A stretch of 64,000 nucleotides of DNA from Saccharina japonica (taxonomy: Eukaryota; Sar; Phaeophyceae; Laminariales; Laminariaceae). A program made the position numbers and the translations under genes. The notes under the pieces are model-generated. The model was not told where the DNA came from and made no database searches. It saw nothing but the letters and a program-made list of their open reading frames with translations. Location: the NCBI GenBank assembly GCA_008828725.1, contig MEHQ01000633.1, forward strand, positions 5,100 to 69,099, given 5' to 3'. Every line of letters begins with the position of its first letter. The stretch's first letter is position 1. Shown here piece after piece: positions 54,569-64,000 of this stretch.

Positions 54569-55600
54569 ATCGCCTTATCGGAAGCAAACCCGCAGAGCTA
54601 GCAAGCGCTGACCCTGATGAAACGGTAAAACACGGTTTACGTACTACGCAGACGCATGCTTTGCGTACGTATACGGTAGGAATATCACCTGAGTGTTTTT
54701 TAGGCTCCTCGCTTAGGAGCTCCGTACCTCACCCAAAACAACCAAATTGAAAAAAAATACTACGCCAAGCCCGATACATGCTCCCATGGGTTGAGTATCT
54801 AACGAGTAAACCTTGACCCTGACGAAATGCACTTCGGCAGCTCCAAATGTATTGGGTGGGTCTTCAAGCGGAACCCCCCCGTCGGTGATGAAAATATTTT
54901 TGGCTGGAGAGTGCAACACCTGTATACGTACGTACCGTGGCATAGGTCGACAAGCTGTAAAGGAAGCTTTAAGGCACACTTAAACCGTCATACAAGGGGA
55001 CATGACAGGCCGCTAAGCAAAGTCTAGGATTTTTTCCCCTTGAGTTGGTTGCCTTTAAAAATGCGTCCACCCAGCCGGTGGGAGCCACTCCCCGTGGGGG
55101 CATGGGCGCACGATATACAAAGGACAAAACGACACCACACTTCCAAAAGTCGTGTAGTGAAAAAACAAACAAATGGGGTGGGATTTCTGGACAATTTTTA
55201 CGGGGGAAGAAAATCAGCCCTTGTTTTGTTTTAGTATACCCCCCCCCCCCTGTCTGCGTCTCGAGATGGATAGTGGCGTGTCGGATTTTGTTTTTACGCG
55301 CACCTCTGGTGGGGGATACAGGTAAAACTCTTCTGCCTGCAAGTCTCGTATAGTAACCCGCGAAAAGTGTAACGAGTGTTACTTTTGCCACTCGCTTCTT
55401 GCACTGAAGTTGAAGCACCACCCGCGCACTGGAGGCCACGCACATGCCCTGTTGTGGTCAGTGTATTGCCGCCACACTTCGCTCCCCCCCGCCCGCACCC
55501 CTGACGCCGTGCACCCCCACACGCCCGTCGCCGTCGCTTCCACCTCGCCTCTTTGCATCGGTTGCACCAGGGAACGCTTGTCCGATACAACATCGCGACC

Positions 55601-58600
55601 ATGCAACGAAACCCAAGAAATTCGGCTTGGACAGGACAGGGGGGTCCGACGGGGTTCATTCATCTCACCGACGCGGCGTTATCGATACGCGGCAAACGCT
55701 TCCCCCTAGCAGGGACCACACAACTTGGCGTCCGTCACCGCATTGAGGGCGTACCCGAGCTCGAGCCGACCGGAAGAAAACGAGCTAGGCCAAAGGGGGA
55801 GCCAGATAACAGCCCGGGCAGGGCATCGTCCGTGAGGGATAGCGGAACTGGGGGTGGGGATCGAGATGCGGAGGACGGGGAGAGGAGGGCAGGCGGGTAT
55901 TCTAGAGGGGGGGACGTTAATGGGGAGGGTAGGGTGGTGACTGAGCTGAAGCCGGGAAAGCGAAAGCGCCCAGGAGCGGAAGGGGAGCTTGGAAACATAG
56001 AAGAGTTTAGTGGCGAAGGAAAATTGAAGAGGGGAAGAAGAGGAGGGCGAGATGGACGCGGGAAGGGTGCGCTTACAACGGACACGAGTGGTTTGAGAAG
56101 TCAACAAGAAGCAGGCAAAAGAGACAGCGACGCAGATAGCGAATCAGACAGCGAATCAGACAGCGAACCCGACAGCGAGGCGAGCGACGATGACCTCGAC
56201 GCACTCACGAAGGAGCTCGATGGTATGGATAGCAGCGATGGCGTTGACGATGGGGGCGGCGATGAGGGGGCTCGAGATAGTGAGGACGATGGCGACGATG
56301 ATGGGAAGAACAGCGGCAGCAACCATCCTTCGACCTCTGCACGAAAGACAGAGGGCAAGCGGAAAGAGGGCATCGAGGAAGGTGACAGCGGCCAAGACTC
56401 TGAAACCTCCGACAGCGACGAATCGAGCGGCTCTATTGGTGCCGCCGCCCTGGAGTTCGAAGAATTTTTGGGTGCCATCAAAGGTGGTGTCGGGGGGGGG
56501 GGGGGGGGTGGTGGATGCAGGGGGCACGGGAGTAGAGGGCGTAGATAAAGACGAGGTCGAAAAAGACGACGAGGAAGGGAATTTGGAAGCGTCCCGTCTG
56601 TCAGCGGCAGTGGGCGTTGAGCGCGATGGAGCGGTGCAGCAGGACGATGCGGAAGTACTGGCGCATAAACCTGCCGTTGGAGAGTTTTTGCGCGGCAAGG
56701 CGGTTACTGCCAGGAGGGAGCGGGGCAGTTCGACGAGTGGAGTAGGCGCATCGTCGTCCTGTGAAAGGCCAAGCAGGGGCGGGCTTGAGAAAGAGCGAGA
56801 AAGGAGGATGGCCGCGACAGCGTCCGAGCGTGACTGCAAACCGCACTCTAGCGACAACGGTAGTGGTGGTGGTGGTGGTGGTAGTGGTAGTAGTGATGCG
56901 AACGGAAATGAGGAGGAAGAGGAAGAGGAAGGGGGAAAGAGAGAGGTAGAGGAGGAGCAGGTGGGGTCCGACTTGGAGCGGGACTTTGATGGCATGCTTG
57001 GAGAGCCCAGACAGAACAGTGGCACGTCCAACGACGCGAATGAAAGCTCCGACAGCGACGAATCGAGCGATTCGGTGGGGGGCGCGACTTTGGAGTTCGA
57101 ACAGTTTTTGGACACGATCAAAGGCGGTGTCCGAGGGGAGAGAGGGTCGCTCATGGGTGCAGAGGGCACGGCGGTAGAGGGCTCGGATAACGACGATGTC
57201 GAAGCAGACGACGAGAAGAGGTCATTGGAAGCACCGTCTCTGGTAGGGGCAGGGGGCCTTGCGCGCGCTGCAGTGATGCCACAGGACGATGGCGAAGTGC
57301 TGGCACAGAAGCCTGCCGTTGGAGATCTATTGCGTGGCGAGGCGCTAACTCCCAGCAGGGAGGGGACCGGCCCAACAAGTGGAGTACACGCATCGTCTTC
57401 TGAGGAAGGACCAAGCGAGGGCAAGCTTGAGAAGGGGCGAAAAAGGAGGGTGGCAGCAGCATCCGAGCGCGATTGCAGACCGTACTCTAGCGACGACAAT
57501 TATGGTGACGGTGATCGCGGTGGTAATGGTAGTGTTGGTGGTGGTCGCGGTGGTGGTGGTGGTGGTGGTGGTGCCAGCAGTGTTGCTAATATGGGTGAAG
57601 ATGAGGAGAGAGGGGGAGAGAAAGAGGTGGAGGACGAGGAGGTGGGGTCTGACTTGGAGCGGGGCTTTGAAGGCATCCTTGGCGAGCCCGAGCAGAAAAA
57701 TGTCGCGCCCAACGACGTGGTTGGCCAATCAGCGGCAGCGGACTCGACTGAAAGCTCCGACAGTGACGAACCAAGCGATTCGATCGGGTCCGCCGCTGTG
57801 GAGTTTGAACAGTTTTTGAACACGATCAAAGGCGGTGTCGGAGGGGAAGGAGGGTCGAACATAGATGCAGAGGGTAAGGCGGTGGAGGGCTCAGATAACA
57901 ACGAGGTCGACCCAGACGACGAGCGGGGGTCCTTGGAAACGCCGCCTCTGCCAGGGGCGGGGGGCTTTGCGCGCGACGGATCGATGTCGCGAGACGGTGG
58001 TAAAGTGCTGGCACATAAGCCTGTCGTTGGAGGGTTATTGCACGACAAGGCGGTAACCCCTGGCAGGGAGGGGGGCAGTTTGGGGAGTGGGTTGGGTTCA
58101 TTGTCGTCCGATGAAAGACCAAGCGAGGGCAAGGTTGAGAAGGGGCGAAAAAGGAGGGTGGCGGCAGCATCCGAGCGCCACTGCGAACCGCTCTCTAGCG
58201 ATGACGGCAGTAGTCGCGGTGGTGGCGGTGGTAGTGGTGGTGATGCCAACAATGCTGGAGACACGAGTGCAGATGAGGAGGGCGAGGAGGGGGAGGCAGA
58301 GGATATTGGGGAAGAGGGAGAGGTCGAGGAAGAGGAGGTGGTGTCCGACTTAGAACGGGGTTTTGATGGCATTCTTGGTGACTCCGGGCAGAATAATGCC
58401 GCGCCTAACGACGCGGTTGATCAATCAGCGGCAGCGGACTCGACTGAAAGCTCCGACAGTGACGAATCCAGCGATTCGATCGGGTCCGCGGCTTTGGAGT
58501 TTGAAACGTTTTTGGACACGATCAAAGGCGGTGCCGGAGGGGAGCGAGGGTCGAACATGGATGTCGAGGGCAAGGCGGTGGAGGGCTCAGATAACGATGT

Positions 58601-61600
58601 TGACCCAGCCAACGAGCAGGGGTCCTTGGAAACGCCGCCTCTGACGAGGGTGGGGGGCTTTGGGTGCGACGGGGCGATGTCGCGGGGCGGTGGTGAATGG
58701 CTGGCACAGAAGCCTGTCGTAGGAGGGTTATTGCATGGCAAGGCGGTAACTCCCAGCAGGGAGTGGGGCAGTTCGGGGAGTGGGTTAGGCTCATTATCGT
58801 CCGATCAGAGACCAAGCGAGGGCAAGGTTGAGAAGGGGCGAGAAAGGAGGATGACAGCGGCAGCATCCGAGCGCCAATGCGAACCGCGCTCTAGCGATGA
58901 CGGTAGTAGTCGCGGCGGTGGTGGTGGTGGTGATGCCAACAATGCTGGGGACACGAGCGAAGATGAGGAGGGCGAGAATGGGGAGGAAGAGGATATTGGG
59001 GAAGAGAGAAAGGTAAAGGAAGATGAGATGGGGTCCGACTTAGAGCGGGGTTTTGATGGCATTCTTGGCGAGCCATGGCAGAATAGTGTCACGCCCAACG
59101 ACGTGGTTGACCAATCGGCGGCAGCGGATTCGACTGAAAGCTCCGACAGTGACGAATCCAGCGATTCGATCGGGTCCGCCGCTTTGGAGTTTGAAACGTT
59201 TTTGGACACGATCAAAGGCGGTGTCGGAGGGGAAGGAGGGTCGAACATGGATGCCAAGGGCAAGGCGGTAGAGGGCTCAGATGACGACGATGTCGATCCA
59301 GACGACGACCAGGAGTCCTTGGAAACGCCGCCTCTGCCAGGGGCGGGGGGCTTTTCGCGCGACGGGGCGATGTCGCGGGACGGTAGTGAAGTGCTGGCAC
59401 AGAAGCCTGTCGTTGGAGGGCTATTGCATGGCAAGGCGGTTACTCCCAGTAGGGAGGGGGGCAGTTCGGGGAGTGGGTTGGGCTCATTATCGTCCGATGA
59501 AAGACCAAGCGAGGGCAAGGTTGAGAAGGGGCGAGAAAGGAGGGTGGCGGCAGCATCCGAGCGCCACTGCGAACCGCTCTCTAGCGATGACGGCAGTAGT
59601 CGCGGTGGTGGCGGTGGTAGTGGTGGTGATGCCAACAATGCTGGAGACACGAGTGCAGATGAGGAGGGCGAGGAGGGGGAGGCAGAGGATATTGGGGAAG
59701 AGGGAGAGGTCGAGGAAGAGGAGGTGGTGTCCGACTTAGAACGGGGTTTTGATGGCATTCTTGGTGACTCCGGGCAGAATAATGCCGCGCCTAACGACGC
59801 GGTTGATCAATCAGCGGCAGCGGACTCGACTGAAAGCTCCGACAGTGACGAATCCAGCGATTCGGTCGGGTCCGCGGCTTTGGAGTTTGAACAGTTTTTG
59901 GGTACCATCAAAGGCGGTGCCGGAGGGGAGCGAGGGTCGAACATGGATGTCGAGGGCAAGGCGGTGGAGGGCTCAGATAACGATGTTGACCCAGCCAACG
60001 AGCAGGGGTCCTTGGAAACGCCGCCTCTGACGAGGGTGGGGGGCTTTGGGTGCGACGGGGCGATGTCGCGGGGCGGTGAAGTGCTGGCACAGAAGCCTGT
60101 CGTAGGAGGGTTATTGCATGGCAAGGCGGTAACTCCCAGCAGGGAGTGGGGCAGTTCGGGGAGTGGGTTAGGCTCATTATCGTCCGATGAAAGACCAAGC
60201 GAGGGCAAAGTTGAGAAGGGGCGAGAAAGGAGGGTGGCCGCGGCAGCATCCGAGCGCCACTGCGAACCGCGCTCTAGCGATGACTGCAGTAGTCGCGGCG
60301 GTGGTGGTGGTGGTGATGCCAACAATGCTGGGGACACGAGCGAAGATGAGGAGGGCGAGAAGGGGGAGGAAGAGGATATTGGGGAAGAGAGAAAGGTAAA
60401 GGAAGGGGAGGTGGGGTCCGACTTGGAGCGGGGTTTTGATGACACCCTTGGCGAGCCATGGCAGAATAGTGTCACGCCCAACGACGTGGTTGATCAATCA
60501 GCGGCAGGGGACTCGACTGAAAGCTCGGACAGTGACGAATCCAGCGATTCGATCGGGTCCGCCGCTTTGGAGTTTGAAAAGTTTTTGGGCACGATCAAAG
60601 GCGGTGTCGGAGGGGAAGGAGGGTCGAACATGGATGTAGAGGGCAAGGCGGTAGAGGGCTCAGATAACGACGATGTCGATCCAGCCGACGAGCAGGGGTC
60701 CTTGGAAACGCCGCCTCTGGCAGGGGCGGGGAGCTTTTCGCGTGACGGGGCGATGTCGCGGGACGGTGAAGTGCTGGCACAGAAGCCTGTCGTTGGAGGG
60801 CTATTGCATGGCAATGCGGTAACTCCCGGCAGGGAGGGGGGCAGTTCGGGGAGTGGGTTAGGCTCATTATCGTCCGATGAAAGACCAAGCGAGGGCAAGG
60901 TTGAGAAGGGGCGAGAAAGGAGGGTGGCAGCGGCAGTATCCGAGCGCCACTGCGGACCGCGCTCTAGCGATGACGGTAGTAGTCGCGGTGGTGGTGGTGG
61001 TGGTGATGGTGGTGGGGATGCTAACAATGCTGGGGGCACGAGCGAAGATGAGGAGGGCGAGGAGGGGGAGTTAGAGGATATTGGGGAAGAGAGAAAGGTA
61101 GAGGAAGGGGAGGTGGGGTCCGACTTGGAGCGTGGCTTTGATGACATCCTTGGCGAGCCCGGGCAGAACAGTGTCGCGCCCAACGACGTGGTTGACCAAT
61201 CAGCGGCAGCAGACTCGACTGCAAGCTCCGACAGTGATGAATCCAGCGATTCGATCGGGTCCGCCGCTTTGGAGTTCGAACAGTTTTTGGACACGATCAA
61301 AGGCAGTGTCGGGGGGGAAGGAGGGTCGAACATGGATGCAGAGGGCAAAGCGGTAGAGGGCTCAGATAACGACGAGGTCGATCTAGACGACGAGCGGGGG
61401 TCGTTGGAAACGCCGCCTCTGGCAGGGGCGCGGGGCTTTTCGCCCGACGGAGCGATGTCGCGGGACCGTAGTGAAGTGCTGGCACAGAAGCCTGTCGTTG
61501 GAGGTCTCCAGGCGGTAACTCCCAGCAGGGAGGGGGGCAGTTCGGGGAGTGGGTTGGGCTCATTATCGTCTGATGAAGGACCAAGCGAGGGCAAAGTTGA

Positions 61601-64000
61601 GAAGGGGCGAAAAAGGAGGGTGGTGGCGGCAGCATCCGAGCGCCACTGCGAACCGCGCTCTAGCGATGACGGTGGTGGTGGTGGTGGTGGTGGTGGTGGT
61701 GGTGATGCTAACAATGCTCGGAGCACGAGTGAAGATGAGGAGGGCGAGGAGGGGGAGGAAGAGGATATTGGGGAAGATAGAAAGGTAGAGGAAGGGGAGG
61801 TGGGGTCCGACTTGGAGCGTGGCTTTGATGACATCCTTGGCGAGCCCGGGCAGAGCAGTGTCGCCCCCAACGACGTGGTTGGCCAGTCACCGGCAGCGGA
61901 CTCGACTGAAAGCTCCGACAGTGACGAATCCAGCGATTCGATCGGGTCCGCCGCTTTGGAGTTCGAACAGTTTTTGGACACGATCAAAGGCGGTGTCGGG
62001 GGGAAAGGAGGGTCGAAGATGGATGCAGAGGGCAAGGCGGTAAAGGGCTCAGATAACGACGAGGTCGATCCAGCCGGCAAGCAGGGGCCCTTGGAAGCGC
62101 CGCCTCTGGCAGGGGCGCGGGGCTTTTCGCGCGACGGGGCGATGTCGCGGGACGGTAGTGAAGTGCTGGCACAGAAGCCTGTCGTTGGAGGGCTATTGCA
62201 TGGCAAGGCGATTACTCCCAGTAGGGAGGCGGACACTTCGACGAGTGGAGTGTCGCTCGATGAAACGCCAATCGAGGGCAAGGTTGAGAAGGGGCGAGAA
62301 AGGAGGGTGGCAGCGGCAGCATCCGAGCGCTACTGCAGACCGCACTCTAGTGATAGCGGTGGTAGTGGTGGTGGTGGTGGTGTTGGTGGTGGTGGTGATG
62401 CCAACAAGGCTGGGATCACGTGTGGAGAGGACGAGGGCGGAGACGAGGAGGATATTGGGGAAGAGAGAGAGGTGCGGGAAGAGGAGGTGGGGCCCGACCT
62501 AGAGCGGGGCTTTGAAGGCATTCTTGGCGATTCCGGGCAAAATAACGTCGCGCCCAACGACGTGGTTGACCAATTACCTGCGGACGCGACTGAGAGCTCC
62601 GACAGCGACGAATCGAGCGATTCGATCGGGTCCGCCGCACTAGAGTTCGAACAGTTTTTGGACACGATCAAAGGCGGTGTCGGAGGTGAGGGAATGTCGA
62701 ATATGGATGCAGAGGGCAAGGCGATGGAGGACTCGGATAGCGACAAAGTCGATGCAGGCGGTGAGGAGGTAGCCTTGGAAGCGTCGCCTCTGGAAAGGGC
62801 AAGAAGCCTTACGCACGACGGAGTGCCGCCGGAAAGCGATGGTGAAGTGCTGGCACAGAAGCCTGTGGTTGGACAGCTGGTGCATGGTCAGGCATTAACT
62901 TCCAGCGGGGACGAGGGCGGTGCGGCGAGCGCTGCAGACGCATCGTTGTCTGATGGAGGGCCAAGCAGGGGGGGGGGTGAGAAGGAGCGAGCAGGTGGGG
63001 TGGCGGCGGCAGCAGCAGCCGAGCACTGCTACGAATCGCACTCTAGCGATGACGATGCTGATGGTGGTGGTGGTGGTGGTAGTGGTGATGGTGGTGGTGA
63101 CGACTGTGCTGGCGACATGGAGGAAGAGGAGTTGGCGAAGGAGGAGGAAGGAGATGTGCGGTCCGACTTGGAGCGGCGTTTTGATGACACCCTTGCAGAG
63201 CCGAGACAGAATAGCGCCACGTCCGCCGACATAATTGACCAGTCGCTGGTAGCGAGCACAACGGAAGGCTCTGACAGCGACGAATCGAGCGACACGATTG
63301 GGGCCGCTGCTTTGGAGTTCGAACAGTTTTTGGGTACCATGAAAGGCGATGTTAGAGGGGAGGGGGGGTCGGTTTTGAATGCAAAGGTCGTGGACAACTA
63401 TCAGAGCGGGGCTGACGACAAGAAGGGATTCGTAGAAGCGTCGTCTCTGGAAATAGCAGGAGGTCTTGCGCGCGATAAAGCGCTGGCACAGGGCGATGGG
63501 GAAGTGCGGGCACAGGAATCTGTTGTTGTTGAGTACCTTGTTCGTGGGCGGGCGTTAACTCCCGGTAGGGAGGGAGGCGGTGCGGCAAAGCCTGCATGCG
63601 GATCGGCGTCTGATGAAGGACCAGGCGAGGGCGAGCTTGAGAAGGGGCGAAAAAGTGGGGTGGTGGCGGCAGCAACCGAGCGCGACTGCGAACCGCGCTC
63701 TAGCGATGACGACGCCGGTGGTGGTGCTGGTGGTTGTGATGATGATGCTGGCAACATGAAGGAAGATGAGGGGGAAGAGGCGGGGTCCGACTTGGAGCGG
63801 GACTTTGACGGGGTCCTTGAAGAGCCGAGACGAAACGGTGTCGCGTCCGCCGACGAAGTTGGGCGATCTCCGGCAGCGAACACGATGGAAAGCTCTGATA
63901 GTGACGAATCGAGCGACTCGATCGGTGCCGCCGCTTTGGAGTTCGAACAGTTTTTGGGTACCATGAAAGACGGTGTTGGAGGCACGGGAGGGCCAGACAT
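55601..64000 (+). CDS. Acidic Ser/Gly-rich protein with ~12 long tandem repeats, 3' end outside window
   Basis: The frame starts at the ATG at 55,601 (MQRNPRNSAWTGQGGPTGF) and has basic clusters (GRKRARPKG, GKRKRPG) that could be nuclear localisation signals. An acidic SDSESDSEPDSE stretch follows. From 56,408 a unit repeats 12 times, each centred on SSDSDESSDSIGSAALEFE, QFLDTIKGG. Motif starts are at 56,408, 57,048, 57,756, 58,452, 59,142, 59,838, 60,525, 61,227, 61,914, 62,598, 63,270 and 63,894. All spacings except the first are multiples of three (624-708 bp). The first is 640, because a 17-G run (56,492-56,508) shifts the frame by one base. No stop was seen from there to 64,000. Unit differences are often at third codon positions of this frame, supporting the plus strand. 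Casein-kinase-2-like sites abound. The function was not recognised. Confidence 0.75.
56408..64000 (+). repeat. Tandem array of 624-708 bp coding units
   Basis: Eleven complete units and the start of a twelfth. Units between 57,756 and 62,598 are most alike (684-702 bp); both ends are more diverged, as expected for an array homogenised in its centre. Each contains, in order, the LEFEQFL motif, a KAVEGSDND acidic part, VLAQKPVVGG, a basic KVEKGRERR segment, a poly-Gly stretch, an acidic poly-Glu part and SDLERGFDGIL. Confidence 0.9.
56492..56508 (+). other. 17-G run that breaks the reading frame
   Basis: The frame upstream (GTC at 56,489-56,491) and the frame downstream (GAT at 56,514) differ by one base; a 16-G run would join them. 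This is either a sequencing or assembly homopolymer error, or a real frameshift after the first repeat motif. Confidence 0.8.

Larger units (their letters stand above)
52497..55600. other. DNA between TFIIA exon 2 and the repeat-protein gene
   Basis: Contains a GGTGC microsatellite (53,025-53,090), a MITE-C (53,668-53,714) and a TIR element (54,026-54,568). A minus-strand stretch ending NLSK before GTAAGTT at ~53,512 resembles an exon end but is unsupported. A short plus-strand frame at 53,745-53,936 has no recognised family. Confidence 0.4.

Noticed and set aside
57379..57819. Plus-strand frames in the other two phases of the array (Arg/Val-rich)
   Set aside because: Out-of-phase readings of the same repeats. 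They stop within each unit and have no consistent start.
60494..62281. Long minus-strand frames across the repeat array (up to ~595 residues, Ser/Pro-rich)
   Set aside because: They are antisense to the plus frame. Unit-to-unit differences fall mainly at third positions of the plus frame, and the minus frames break at several places while the plus frame stays open.

Overview
This window looks like nuclear DNA of a complex alga, most likely a brown alga or a close stramenopile relative (an inference). The evidence is large genes with many GT-AG introns, donors mostly GTAAG or GTGAG, GC-rich exons inside AT-richer introns full of small inverted-repeat elements, secreted proteins with cysteine-rich modules and Thr/Pro/Ala linkers, and degraded non-LTR retrotransposons. 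About four genes can be supported; the rest is repeat-rich intron and intergenic DNA. There is no bacterial-type operon, CRISPR array or rRNA.

Layout. (1) 1-25,872, minus strand: one very large gene for a single-pass membrane protein. Exons can be joined in phase from a signal-peptide exon (25,872-25,427) through a cysteine-module exon (21,801-20,816) to cytoplasmic-tail exons (1,382-1,098, 780-683, 321-<1). Its transmembrane exon (6,267-6,457) lies on the opposite strand, between two ~2.4-2.6 kb inverted repeats (1,704-4,078 and 7,368-9,984). Both exon junctions fit in phase if that segment is flipped, so the segment is either misassembled or truly inverted. (2) 25,873-39,770: no convincing gene. 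It holds a non-LTR retrotransposon remnant, C-tailed retroelement fragments, a 2 kb terminal-inverted-repeat element carrying GACGGGACGG arrays and a nested SINE, and several MITEs. (3) 39,771-45,280, minus strand: a four-exon gene for a 914-residue secretory-pathway protein with two related N-terminal beta modules, an Ig-like segment and a C-terminal GT4-type glycosyltransferase domain. Its last exon is partly duplicated in tandem. (4) 45,581-52,496, plus strand: the first two exons of a TFIIA gamma-subunit gene, divergent from the glycosyltransferase gene across ~300 bp. They are separated by a 6.7 kb intron of nested repeats, and the third exon was not found. (5) 55,601->64,000, plus strand: a long Ser/Asp/Glu/Gly-rich protein built of ~208-236-residue tandem repeats, 12 motif copies, open to the window edge apart from one frame slip at a 17-G run.

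The genes do not form a pathway. The glycosyltransferase and the TFIIA subunit share a divergent promoter region; the large receptor-like gene and the repeat protein are unrelated neighbours. Single N bases at 1,703 and 30,752 mark assembly joins, both at poly-G/C retroelement tails. Exon structures were worked out by eye from splice signals and reading phase, and are models rather than transcript-supported annotations.
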